Assembly: GCA_015228815.1 (NCBI GenBank)
Contig: JADGCV010000005.1
Location: 81,653-145,652 of the forward strand
Direction of reading: 5' to 3'
From: Magnetococcales bacterium
GTDB lineage: Bacteria > Pseudomonadota > Magnetococcia > Magnetococcales > UBA8363
DNA length: 64,000 nt
A program made the translations under genes and the position numbers. Each line of letters begins with the position of its first letter. Position 1 is the stretch's first letter. Positions 43,192-52,207 of the stretch are shown here, piece after piece. A model generated the notes under the pieces. That model made no database searches. It was not told the DNA's origin and was given only the letters and a program-made list of their open reading frames with translations.

Positions 43192-44215
43192 TCGAGTGCC
43201 GGCCAAACCCAATACGATACCTGCCGTTCGGACGCAAACACGTTTGGAACCCGACCCGGCCCCCGCCGTTTCCGTGGTCATTCCTTTTTTCAATGAGGAA
43301 AAAAATGTCGCACTGCTTCTTGACAAGGTGCGGCGGGTCATGGAGGGGTTGGGCGGAAGTTTTGAAATCGTCTGTGTCAATGATGGCAGTACGGATGGGA
43401 CCGAGGGAATACTCGACGCCATCGCCGCGGAGCATTCCCGGATCCGATTGGTTCACTTCCGGCGCAATCATGGCCAGACGGCGGCGATGATGGCCGGATT
43501 CGAATTTTCCCGCGGAGCGGTGGTCGTGACACTCGACGGCGACCTCCAGAACGACCCGACCGATATTCCCCGACTGCTTGAAAAACTTGAAGAAGGCTAT
43601 TCGCTGGTTTCCGGCTGGCGCAAGGACCGCAAGGACGATGCCCTTCGGCGCAACCTGCCCAGTCGTGTCGCCAACCGGCTCATCTCCTCGATTTCCGGTA
43701 TCCACCTGCATGACTATGGCTGCACCCTCAAGGCCTACCGTCGGGATATGATTCGCGGCATGCACCTTTATGGGGAGATGCACCGTTTTGCCCCGATCTA
43801 TGCCAGTTGGCAGGGGGGGCGCGTCGCTGAAATACCCGTGGCCCATCATCCCCGTATCCATGGGGTGTCCAAATATGGTCTGAACCGAATTTTCAAGGTG
43901 CTTCTGGATCTGATGGTGGTGAAGTTTCTGGGTGACTACCAGACAAAGCCGATCTATGTCTTTGGCATGTTCGGTTTTTTATGTTTTCTTCTGGCGGGTG
44001 GGGCGGGGGTGTACGCTTTGTATTTAAAATTTGCCCAGGGTATTTCACTGATTCAGACGCCTCTGCCCCTGCTGGCGGTATTCTGCGCGGTTTGTGGTGT
44101 CCTTTCCATTTTGATCGGTCTGATCGGAGAATTGCTGGTACGGATCTATTATGAAGTCCAATCCAAGCCCATCTATCATGTCCTTCGGACTGTGAACATG
44201 GATGAAGGTGTCTGA
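43178..44215 (+). CDS. family 2 glycosyltransferase, ArnC/DPM1-like
   Basis: A 345-residue membrane enzyme. VSVVIPFFNEEKNV, VNDGSTDGT and VVTLDGDLQNDP (DxD-type) form the GT-A domain, with HFRRNHGQTAAMMAGF typical of polyprenyl-phosphate glycosyltransferases. Two TM helices lie at about 263-290 and 300-330. It would make a polyprenyl-phosphate sugar for later transfer. The start overlaps dksA; a second ATG six bases later is equally possible. Confidence 0.9.
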   Translation: MRMNDRVPAKPNTIPAVRTQTRLEPDPAPAVSVVIPFFNEEKNVALLLDKVRRVMEGLGGSFEIVCVNDGSTDGTEGILDAIAAEHSRIRLVHFRRNHGQTAAMMAGFEFSRGAVVVTLDGDLQNDPTDIPRLLEKLEEGYSLVSGWRKDRKDDALRRNLPSRVANRLISSISGIHLHDYGCTLKAYRRDMIRGMHLYGEMHRFAPIYASWQGGRVAEIPVAHHPRIHGVSKYGLNRIFKVLLDLMVVKFLGDYQTKPIYVFGMFGFLCFLLAGGAGVYALYLKFAQGISLIQTPLPLLAVFCAVCGVLSILIGLIGELLVRIYYEVQSKPIYHVLRTVNMDEGV

Positions 44216-44217
44216 AT

Positions 44218-46116
44218 TTGTGTGGCATCTGTGGCTTCCAGGGGCAGGGCGAACGTCGGCATCTGCTGGCGATGACCCGGGCCCTTTCCCATCGGGGTCC
44301 GGATGGCGAGGGATTTTTCGAATATCCGGAAGATCGTCTTTTCTTGGGTCACCGACGTCTTGCGATCCTTGACGTGGCGGCGGGCGTTCAACCCATGGCC
44401 AACGCCGACGGCACCGTCCAGGTTGTATTCAATGGAGAAATCTACAACCATGGATTGTTACGGCGGGAACTCGAATCCATGGGCTACCGCTTCCGGAGCC
44501 ATCATTCCGATACCGAAGTGCTCGTTCATGGGTACCAGGCCTGGGGAGAGAATCTGCCACAACGCCTGAATGGCATGTTTGCCTTTGCCATCCATGATCG
44601 CCGTGGCCGGAAGGTGTTCATGGCCCGGGACCGCTTTGGCAAGAAACCACTTTATTATGTTCATCAACCGGGTTTTTTTGCCTTTGCTTCGGAAATCCGT
44701 TCATTGTTGCAGCATCCCGGGGTTCCGGACGATTTGGATGCCGAGGCCATTCGCGGCTTTTTTGCCTATTGTTTTTTCCCGGCGCCGTCCACCCCTTTTC
44801 GGGCCATACGCAAATTGCCCGGAGGGCAGTGCCTCGTGTATGACATGAGCCGTTTCACCCTGGAGATTCGCCCCTACTGGGGATTTCATGTGACTCCGGA
44901 CCCGGAGCTGTCGCACGCCGATGGCGACCGGCTGGCCGAGGAACTCCTGGGTCTGCTGGAAAATGCGGTCAACCGACGGCTGGAAAGTGATGTCCCTCTG
45001 GGGTTTTTGCTGAGCGGCGGGGTTGATTCCAGCGCCATTCTCGCCCTGGCCGCCCGAACCCTGCCGGTCGATCGGTTGCATACGTTTTCCATTGGTTTTG
45101 CCGAGGCCTCCTTCGACGAGTCGGCGCATGCCCGTTTCATGGCCCAGACTGCCGGAAGTCGGCATTGGGAGCGGTCGTGTACCCTGAATGATGCGCGGAT
45201 TGACCTGCCCGCTCTGCTCGAACGCTGGGATGAACCCTTGGGCGACGGTTCCATTCTGCCGACCTACATGGTCTGCCGTTTCGCTCGTGAACGTGTCACG
45301 GTGGCCCTGACCGGAGATGGCGGCGATGAAATGTTTGCCGGCTACGATCCGTTCCAGGCATTGCATCCCTCCGGGTATTTCAATCGATGGGTGCCGGGAT
45401 GGCTTCGCTCCGCCCTGTATGTCCTGTCCCTGAAGTTGCCGATTTCCGAACGGAACATGGGTCTTGATTTCAAGATTCGCAGTTGGTTGAAGGGGGTGCG
45501 TCATGCGCCCGCCTATTGGAATCCGGTGTGGATGGGGGCGCTCTCCCAGGAGGATTTGTCACTCCTTTTTGGACGCCCTGCCCCGTTGGACGAGGTGTAC
45601 GCCCAGGCTCTGACGGCCTGGGAATCCTGTCCCTCACCCAATATCGTCGACCGCAGCCTGGAATATTTTACCCGTTTCTATCTTCAGGACGATATTCTTA
45701 CCAAGGCGGATCGGTGCAGCATGATGGTCGGAATGGAATTGCGGTCTCCATTTCTGGATAATGATGTCGCTGCCTTTGCCGCCCGGTTGCCCCACGATCT
45801 GAAGATTCGCCGGGGGCAACAAAAGTGGATTCTCAAGAAGGCTTTGGCGGGAGTGGTGCCGCAATCGATACTTCAACGACCCAAAAAAGGGTTTGGCATT
45901 CCCCTGGCACGGTGGCTCAAGGAGTTGCCGATGCCCGAGGCCGGTCGGGAGGCGGAAGTCATGAACATTGGCTGGTTGCGGCAACTATGGCAGGAACATC
46001 GGGAAGGCCAGAGAGACGCCCGCCATGCCCTTTGGTGTTGGATGACGCTCAATACGTTTCTTTCGGGCATTCCTTCCAGGTCAGGAGGCCAAACAGGCCA
46101 GGTACGGGATCTCTGA
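44218..46116 (+). CDS. asparagine synthase (glutamine-hydrolysing), exosortase-A amidotransferase type
   Basis: A 632-residue two-domain protein. TTG 44218 is the start, because codon 2 must be the catalytic cysteine (MCGICGF) and AAGGTG lies eight bases upstream. The glutaminase half has SHRGPDGEG, GHRRLAILD and NGEIYNH. The synthetase half has the ATP loop LSGGVDSSAI and LTGDGGDEMFAGYD. In polysaccharide loci such proteins amidate a sugar acid rather than make free asparagine. It follows the GT2 gene by two bases. Confidence 0.9.
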   Translation: MCGICGFQGQGERRHLLAMTRALSHRGPDGEGFFEYPEDRLFLGHRRLAILDVAAGVQPMANADGTVQVVFNGEIYNHGLLRRELESMGYRFRSHHSDTEVLVHGYQAWGENLPQRLNGMFAFAIHDRRGRKVFMARDRFGKKPLYYVHQPGFFAFASEIRSLLQHPGVPDDLDAEAIRGFFAYCFFPAPSTPFRAIRKLPGGQCLVYDMSRFTLEIRPYWGFHVTPDPELSHADGDRLAEELLGLLENAVNRRLESDVPLGFLLSGGVDSSAILALAARTLPVDRLHTFSIGFAEASFDESAHARFMAQTAGSRHWERSCTLNDARIDLPALLERWDEPLGDGSILPTYMVCRFARERVTVALTGDGGDEMFAGYDPFQALHPSGYFNRWVPGWLRSALYVLSLKLPISERNMGLDFKIRSWLKGVRHAPAYWNPVWMGALSQEDLSLLFGRPAPLDEVYAQALTAWESCPSPNIVDRSLEYFTRFYLQDDILTKADRCSMMVGMELRSPFLDNDVAAFAARLPHDLKIRRGQQKWILKKALAGVVPQSILQRPKKGFGIPLARWLKELPMPEAGREAEVMNIGWLRQLWQEHREGQRDARHALWCWMTLNTFLSGIPSRSGGQTGQVRDL

Positions 46117-46150
46117 TCGTCTCAAGGTCGGTGTCTCTTCGGAGGTGACC

Positions 46151-46879
46151 GTGGTTCATCGATATGAAACGACATTTTATGATATGACCACCCGGGTGAA
46201 TGTCCGATCGGCGCGGATCATCACCCGTCTGATGCAGCAACAATTACCTGTACAGAGCGTGGTGGATTTTGGATGCGCTCAGGGGGGGTGGTTGACGGCC
46301 TGGCAGGAATTGGGGATCGTGGATCTGATGGGGGTCGATGGCCACGATGTCGCGCAGGGACGCATGCTGATCGACAAGCGCCTTTTTTTCCAGGCCGATC
46401 TGCGTCATCCGGTGCGTTTGGGAAGACGTTTCGATCTGGTCGAAAGCGTGGAGGTGGCGGAACATCTTCCGGTGGAACACGCTGCCGACTTTGTCGCCAC
46501 CCTGGTGCGGCATGGCGACCTGGTGTTGTTTTCCGCCGCCCCTCCCGGGCAAGGGGGGGAATATCATGTCAACGAGCAACCTTATGAGTACTGGCGGGAC
46601 CTTTTTCTTGCCCAGGGATACCACCTGTTTGACTTTCCTCGCTGGGCGGTACGCAATCATCCCCAGGTGCAATCATGGTATCGTTACAACCTGTTCCTGT
46701 ATGTCCACGAGGGGGCGGTGGAGCGTTTGCCCGAGGCGGTACGTCGGCATGGTCTGCCTCCGGGGGCACGCATACCCGATTTGGCCCCATTGTTCATTCG
46801 TTTGACACGCCAGGTGGTTCGGTTGTTTTCCGTGAAGACGCAAACCGCCATCAGCCAATGGTTGGCTCGATGGCGATGA
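46151..46879 (+). CDS. SAM-dependent methyltransferase
   Basis: A 242-residue protein with motif I VVDFGCAQGGWLTAW, GVDGHD and DLVESVEVAEHL. It belongs to the Methyltransf_23-like group found beside glycan genes. GTG 46151 is preceded by GGAGG at five bases. It follows the asparagine synthase by 34 bases and converges on a radical SAM gene 30 bases away. The substrate is unknown. Confidence 0.85.
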   Translation: MVHRYETTFYDMTTRVNVRSARIITRLMQQQLPVQSVVDFGCAQGGWLTAWQELGIVDLMGVDGHDVAQGRMLIDKRLFFQADLRHPVRLGRRFDLVESVEVAEHLPVEHAADFVATLVRHGDLVLFSAAPPGQGGEYHVNEQPYEYWRDLFLAQGYHLFDFPRWAVRNHPQVQSWYRYNLFLYVHEGAVERLPEAVRRHGLPPGARIPDLAPLFIRLTRQVVRLFSVKTQTAISQWLARWR

Positions 46880-46909
46880 AGTTTTTCCAGGTTTGGCGGT
46901 TTGGTCCTT

Positions 46910-48499
46910 TCATTGCCGGTTGGGGTTTGACCGGTTTTCGCCTTTTTTCCGGGCGATCAGATCCTTCAGGCGGTGTTCGAGGACGGTTTCGGCATGACGG
47001 CCTGTCAAAAGAACCCGCAGGGTCCGCCAGATGCGGTAGGGCCGGCTCAAATAACCAATCATGTAATTTGTAGTCATAAAAAATAGTCGATAGGCTCCCA
47101 ATGCTTTTGGGCCGACATGGTCGTTGAACGTCAGGAGCGGCAGGCGTGAATAATCGCCGTTCAAGGAGGTCAAGGCCATGAAATACGAATCGTTGATGAC
47201 CAAACGGCCCGATTGCACCAGGTTTTTGAAGATGACTGTTCCGGGATAGGGAGAAAAAATGTTGATGCTGACCTCATCGACTCCCAGGAAGGCCAACCTG
47301 AAGCCGAACAGAAAAGTTTTGACCATCTGGCGGAGTGTTTCTCCGGGGAAACCGATGATCAGGTTGGTCCGTAGCACCAGACCCAGTTTGTGGGCCACCC
47401 GCAGGGAATCCACCATGCGGTCCAGTGATATTTTCTTGGCGATGGCCTTGAGCGTTTCCTGGGAACCGCTTTCCGGGGCGTAGACCAGGTAGTTGCACCC
47501 GGTCTTCTGGAACAGGGTCAGGCTTTCTTCATCGAGCGCTTCGCTGCGGGTTCCGGAGGGGAGGGACCATTGGATGGCGATATTTTTCTCCAGGAGACGG
47601 TTGCAGAAGGCGATGGCCCAGGTTTTATTGGTGATTGCCGTCAGATCGTAGAGTTGGATGGCCTTGATGTCGTACTTCTGAATATAAGTTGTGATCTCAT
47701 CGACGACATCCGCGACGTCGCGCAGGATATAGCGGGTAGTCCACATTTCCTCGCTTGAACAGAAGGTGCATCGGTAGGGACAGCCGCGGGAAATCATCAG
47801 CGGCATGTCGCGTTCCGACTGCACGCCGTAGGATTTTCCCGCCTGCCAGAATTTTTCCAGATAGCCTTCCGGCCAATGTGGCCAGGGAATCCGGTCGATG
47901 GAGCGGATGCGTGGATGCGCCGGTTGTTGCTGAAAGACGCCTTGATCATCCAGAAAGGAGACCCCTGTCAACAGTCGGGGATCTTCACCCCGGAACAGAC
48001 ATTCCGCCACGTTGGCCAGGACCTCTTCTCCCTCGCCGTGAACACACAGATCCAGTTCTGGACAATCCCGGAGGATATATTCGGCCAGGGCGGTGGCGTG
48101 TTCGCCGCCGCCCAGGAACAATGCCTTGGGGCAATGTTCCCGGAGTCTTTGGATCAAGGACCGTTGTACGGGCCATTCTCCGGAAAACATCAGTGAGAAG
48201 CCAATGAGGTCGGCATCCACTGGAACCATTTGGACGATGCGGTCAAAGGTGAGGCCATGCGCCCGAAATCCAGGAAGATTTGGAATTGGCCAGGATTGGT
48301 TGAGCCCTTCGGCGATGGCATCGATCAGCAGGGCTTCGATCCCTTGTTTCCGGAGATAACCCAGAAGATAGGCCATGCCAATGGAGGGAACCGCCTCATT
48401 GTTGATGGAATTGTCCGAGAATACGATGGGACCCCGGACCAGGACGACACGGGTCCTGGTTCTTCTTTCCGATCGTTCATTCGTCACTTTGTTGTCCAT
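46910..48499 (-). CDS. B12-binding radical SAM protein
   Basis: A 529-residue enzyme. An N-terminal cobalamin-binding-like domain (about 15-165, with GMAYLLGYLRKQG and LFLGGGEHATAL) precedes the radical SAM core with C240-x3-C244-x2-C247 (RGCPYRCTFCSS). This BchE-like layout serves methylation or ring chemistry on lipids and natural products. The position after the membrane protein and glycogen genes gives no clear substrate. The gene begins 77 bases after the membrane protein stop, across repeat copy D. Confidence 0.88.
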   Translation of the reverse strand: MDNKVTNERSERRTRTRVVLVRGPIVFSDNSINNEAVPSIGMAYLLGYLRKQGIEALLIDAIAEGLNQSWPIPNLPGFRAHGLTFDRIVQMVPVDADLIGFSLMFSGEWPVQRSLIQRLREHCPKALFLGGGEHATALAEYILRDCPELDLCVHGEGEEVLANVAECLFRGEDPRLLTGVSFLDDQGVFQQQPAHPRIRSIDRIPWPHWPEGYLEKFWQAGKSYGVQSERDMPLMISRGCPYRCTFCSSEEMWTTRYILRDVADVVDEITTYIQKYDIKAIQLYDLTAITNKTWAIAFCNRLLEKNIAIQWSLPSGTRSEALDEESLTLFQKTGCNYLVYAPESGSQETLKAIAKKISLDRMVDSLRVAHKLGLVLRTNLIIGFPGETLRQMVKTFLFGFRLAFLGVDEVSINIFSPYPGTVIFKNLVQSGRLVINDSYFMALTSLNGDYSRLPLLTFNDHVGPKALGAYRLFFMTTNYMIGYLSRPYRIWRTLRVLLTGRHAETVLEHRLKDLIARKKGENRSNPNRQ

Positions 48500-48521
48500 A
48501 ATTGTTTATATCTTGAAAAAA

Positions 48522-48573
48522 TAGTGAAAGAAAAAAGGGGGCTGGGGGATTGCCCCCAGGGTTTTGACTTTGT
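48522..48573 (+). repeat. dispersed intergenic repeat, copy D
   Basis: TAGTGAAAGAAAAAAGGGG, then hairpin CTGGGGG-ATTG-CCCCCAG (48542-48559), then GGTTTTGACTTTG. Nearly identical to the second copy at 63.8 kb. Confidence 0.85.
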
Positions 48574-48575
48574 TT

Positions 48576-50672
48576 CTAAAGAATATCAAGAGTGGAACTC
48601 GGATCGAAGCGTCCCAGGTTGATACTGCCACCATCGTGCAGGATGGTAACCCTGCCTTTCAGCTTTGGCCAGAGATCCGCGGAGCGAAAGTGCAGAAGAC
48701 GGGGCGATGACGGTCGTGATGCGTCCGTATGAACCAGGGTGATGCCCTGGTCCCATGGCCAATGCAGGTTTTTTGAGTTGTCATCGAAGCGGATTCCGGC
48801 GATGTCCACAGGATTGGGACCGGCAGTGGAAAGAAGGAAGTCGCCACCGGCTTGAAACAATGTTGGATCCGGATGCCAGGTTCCCTGGGAATTACCGGGA
48901 AGGTGGTGTTCGATGGTTTGCGTCGCGGCGGGAAGTCGAGGGGACTGGAACTGGGGGGACAGGCGCAGCATGGCGGTGTTTTGGCCTGAATTGCGCCACT
49001 GGATCGCCAGGGAGGGGCCGTTCACGGGTTTTTCCTCCAATCGAATTTCCAGGGAGCGATGATTGTTCAGCAGGAAAACGCCACGGTCACCCAGACCAGG
49101 ATTCCAGGCGGTGACATGGGAAATGGTGCGCGATGAAGAAGAACCGTCGCCATCATGGGGCAGAGAGACGCCACAGGATAGGGCTCCGTGAGAGAGATGG
49201 AAAAACAGGATTGATATGTCATTATACGCCACATCCTGGCAGGGATGGCTTGGATCAAGGAGAATTTCGACCTGCTCCGGCGGAAATGAGTAGTTTTGTC
49301 TTCTGTCTGCGAAGTGGCGCAAAATGTTTGGATAGTCGCGAATCCCTTTGTAAATGTTATGCAATAATTGATCACCCATAAGCCCAAAAAGAACAAGTCC
49401 GCTCAGAAGCACTATTTTACCCTGGAGGGATGGCAACAGACGTTTGAAGATTATGAGCGGTTCTCCCTTGCGCCCGATGAGAGCGATTCCCGCTGCCAGG
49501 GTGCTGGCGACGATGACGTTCAGCACCAACGTGGTGACCTCGAACACGCGAACGAACAGATGACCCGGATGGTTCAAATGGAAGTCCAGCATGGAAGCCA
49601 TGCAAACGGAAATGAAAAGGGTCAACCAGAACAGGAGTTCCAAACGACGGCCCGGAGTGAACCACCAAACGCCCAGGCCCAGAAGGATGACGGAAATAAT
49701 GTTTCCTCTGTAGAATGTGGTCCATTCCGTCACTGCCAGGGGAACTGCGTGCAGGTTGTGGGACAGGATGCCGATGAGGTCGGGTTTGATGTGGTTATCG
49801 ATGTTGAAGTTTTGATGGTAGTTCAACAGAGGGAAAAACAGAGGAAGCAGCAGGCTGAAAACAGTTACACAGGTGGTGGCGGTCATCCACAGAAGGGGGC
49901 GACGGCGTATTGGTCGATCGGCGATGGCATACCACAGCCAGATGACCAGGGTTACCAGAGCCCACATTTTGCCAATGGCATGCCACAATCCCATGATCGG
50001 AAGGAGGAACAGCAACAGGGGGGCGCTCCGTTGCCGCCAGCGGATGATTGCACCCCAGGACAGGAAGGCCATTCCCAATACCGTATTGGAGTGGGGGGTG
50101 GATAGCAGGGGAAGTCCACCCATCAGCATGATGGAAAACAAGGCCAGGGCGATTCCGGTTGTGCTTGCGGGGCAAAGCTGCCGCAACCAATAGTAGAACC
50201 CCACCAAATAAAGAAAATGACCCGCCATCACAAGCAGATCATGGCCTGCTTCCAGGGAGAATCCAAGTGCGTGCAGTCCCAACAAGGTGATGGAATGCAG
50301 TGGATAGGGTTCGATTGTGGCGCGAACGAACAGATCCCAGGCAAATCTTTTGGACCTGTCTGAAAGTTCTGGATCCTGAAGATCAAGAGTTTGAATGCTT
50401 TTCAAGGCCGGGCAGTTTCTGTCGAAACATTCGGCCATGCGCACGGCGTGAAAGATGCGCACATAGCTGTCATCCACCTCGACGGGGAGTTCCCGGACAA
50501 GGATTGGATAAACGACATAGGCCATGTGAACAATTAGTGTAACAATAAAAATAAATTTTACTATTTTTTCAGCGTTTCCAGAAGTCTGGCCGAAGGGACG
50601 GGATGGTTGGCCGGAGGTTGGGTTTGCCCTTGCGGAGGACTGGATGTATTTCCATGGTGCATTAAAAGTCAT
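48576..50672 (-). CDS. large multi-pass membrane protein, unknown function
   Basis: A 698-residue protein with about 10-11 TM helices in residues 35-440 (for example IVKFIFIVTLIVHMAYVVYPIL) and a soluble C-terminal domain (about 450-698) rich in strands. An early periplasmic loop has VEVDDSYVRIFHAVRMAECF, recalling acidic loops of GT-C transferases, but no family is certain. Its start overlaps the GH57 stop by 11 bases, so it belongs to the glycogen-gene transcript. Confidence 0.75.
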   Translation of the reverse strand: MTFNAPWKYIQSSARANPTSGQPSRPFGQTSGNAEKIVKFIFIVTLIVHMAYVVYPILVRELPVEVDDSYVRIFHAVRMAECFDRNCPALKSIQTLDLQDPELSDRSKRFAWDLFVRATIEPYPLHSITLLGLHALGFSLEAGHDLLVMAGHFLYLVGFYYWLRQLCPASTTGIALALFSIMLMGGLPLLSTPHSNTVLGMAFLSWGAIIRWRQRSAPLLLFLLPIMGLWHAIGKMWALVTLVIWLWYAIADRPIRRRPLLWMTATTCVTVFSLLLPLFFPLLNYHQNFNIDNHIKPDLIGILSHNLHAVPLAVTEWTTFYRGNIISVILLGLGVWWFTPGRRLELLFWLTLFISVCMASMLDFHLNHPGHLFVRVFEVTTLVLNVIVASTLAAGIALIGRKGEPLIIFKRLLPSLQGKIVLLSGLVLFGLMGDQLLHNIYKGIRDYPNILRHFADRRQNYSFPPEQVEILLDPSHPCQDVAYNDISILFFHLSHGALSCGVSLPHDGDGSSSSRTISHVTAWNPGLGDRGVFLLNNHRSLEIRLEEKPVNGPSLAIQWRNSGQNTAMLRLSPQFQSPRLPAATQTIEHHLPGNSQGTWHPDPTLFQAGGDFLLSTAGPNPVDIAGIRFDDNSKNLHWPWDQGITLVHTDASRPSSPRLLHFRSADLWPKLKGRVTILHDGGSINLGRFDPSSTLDIL

Positions 50673-52125
50673 ACTTTAATATATCCATTGTCCTGCGACA
50701 CAATTCGCGACCAAAATCGGTCCACATTCCCTCACCCCAGTAACGGTAGCAGCTTGTCTGCGAGGTCAGGAGGTGGAACAGGGCGTTGCGATAGCGGTAT
50801 TCGTGGGCGACGGCTTTGGGATCGGGGATTTTTTGATGGAACAGGACGCTGGCCTCTTCCATGGGGCCCAGAACGTGTTCGTATCCTTTGACCCAGGAAA
50901 TGTGATGGGTCCATGATCCGCCGTCGATATGGAAATGGGCGTCTTCCTTTTTAAGATCCGCGATCACCAGGGCAAGGGATTCGGGACCGGCGCCAGGGCG
51001 CATGCGCTCCCAGATGCGTCGTTGAAACAGGGGTTGCACGATCGGTAAATCGATGTCCCGAACCCCCGAGGCCAGCAAATGTTCCAGGTATTCGGTCACA
51101 TTCATGGCGGGATGCCGGCTGCCGGAACATTCCCGCATGACGTCGATGTATTTGGGGGGAAATTCGTTCATCATCACCCCGCCGTTTTCGCCATCGGCAA
51201 TCTGGGTCACGAGGGGTGGAATGGTTTTTCCCGCCAGGGAAACAAGGGGACGTCCTTTGGCCTCGTAGTAGGGTTGCATCTGTCCGACCAGTTTGGTGTC
51301 GGATCCCTGGGTTTTGATGATGGCGATGATGCTTTCGCTGCGGCCATCGGAATGGGTGCAGACCAGGCGGTGGGGCAGATAAGGTTGTCGGGAGGGGGCG
51401 CCGGTCTCGGGTTCTTCGACGGTGTGTTCCTGCACCAGGACCCACTGGTAACCGTTTTCCTTGAGGGTGCGTACAAAATGCCAGGCGACATCGGGATGAT
51501 TGGGCAGGGCCATCTCCGAAGGGGAAAAACCCCGGACCCGGCGGAGTGCCTCGACTCCGAAAATGGCCGCGAAATGATGGCGCCAGGCCGCGACATGAAG
51601 ACGGTAGTCCGCGACCGGGGTCGAGGGGGCCACCGGATGGCCCCAGGGAACCCCCAGCCACTCCACGCACCGGCGATAGTCGGGCGATTGGGTGATCTCC
51701 CGAAGATCGGCGATCGCATCATCGGCCCCCATTTTTTTTAGTCCATGAAACAAGGTGCCCGAATAGTCGAACATGACCCGCGGGGATCGCCCTTCGTGAA
51801 CCAATTGTTTGATGATCCGGCCCATGCGGCGATAACAGTCGAGAAAGACTGGCGCATTATGGTTATCGCCCATTCCGGGGTGATCCATCATGAACTTCAA
51901 ATTGCTGATGACCTCCGCTTCGTGCAAGGGTCCGCGACCTGCCGGGACCAGGGGCTGGTGCATGTGCAGAGTGATGGCGAAGGCACTTTGGATGGATGAA
52001 AAGGATCGATCGCTTTCCGAAAGGAAAACAGGGCGTTCCCGATCACCGGCCAGGATCTGGTCGAGCCATTCGTCCGAACCGGACAGATTGGGCAGACCAT
52101 CGAGGGAGTCAGGCAGTTGGTTCAT
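50662..52125 (-). CDS. GH57 glycoside hydrolase
   Basis: A 487-residue protein of the GH57 fold. ITLHMHQPLV at the start, VMFDYSGTLFHGL, FSPSEMALP (probable nucleophile Glu region) and MMNEFPPKY are typical. GH57 enzymes include amylases, 4-alpha-glucanotransferases and branching enzymes. Lying directly after glgA and glgB, it probably remodels or degrades glycogen. It is separated from glgA by 82 bases containing two hairpins. Confidence 0.88.
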   Translation of the reverse strand: MNQLPDSLDGLPNLSGSDEWLDQILAGDRERPVFLSESDRSFSSIQSAFAITLHMHQPLVPAGRGPLHEAEVISNLKFMMDHPGMGDNHNAPVFLDCYRRMGRIIKQLVHEGRSPRVMFDYSGTLFHGLKKMGADDAIADLREITQSPDYRRCVEWLGVPWGHPVAPSTPVADYRLHVAAWRHHFAAIFGVEALRRVRGFSPSEMALPNHPDVAWHFVRTLKENGYQWVLVQEHTVEEPETGAPSRQPYLPHRLVCTHSDGRSESIIAIIKTQGSDTKLVGQMQPYYEAKGRPLVSLAGKTIPPLVTQIADGENGGVMMNEFPPKYIDVMRECSGSRHPAMNVTEYLEHLLASGVRDIDLPIVQPLFQRRIWERMRPGAGPESLALVIADLKKEDAHFHIDGGSWTHHISWVKGYEHVLGPMEEASVLFHQKIPDPKAVAHEYRYRNALFHLLTSQTSCYRYWGEGMWTDFGRELCRRTMDILKYDF

Positions 52126-52158
52126 GTGGGCTCCGGCGTGCCGAAAACTATTGTGGGT

Positions 52159-52201
52159 CCAGGGGGATCATCCCCCTGGTGGGGACCGGGGCAAAGCCCC
52201 G
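52159..52201. other. two hairpins between glgA and GH57 genes
   Basis: CCAGGGGGAT-C-ATCCCCCTGG (52159-52179) and CGGGGC-AAA-GCCCCG (52187-52201) are perfect inverted repeats in the glgA-GH57 gap. Without a T run they are more likely mRNA processing or stabilising stems, or part of the genome's hairpin repeat family, than terminators. Confidence 0.6.
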
Positions 52202-52207
52202 TCGGCA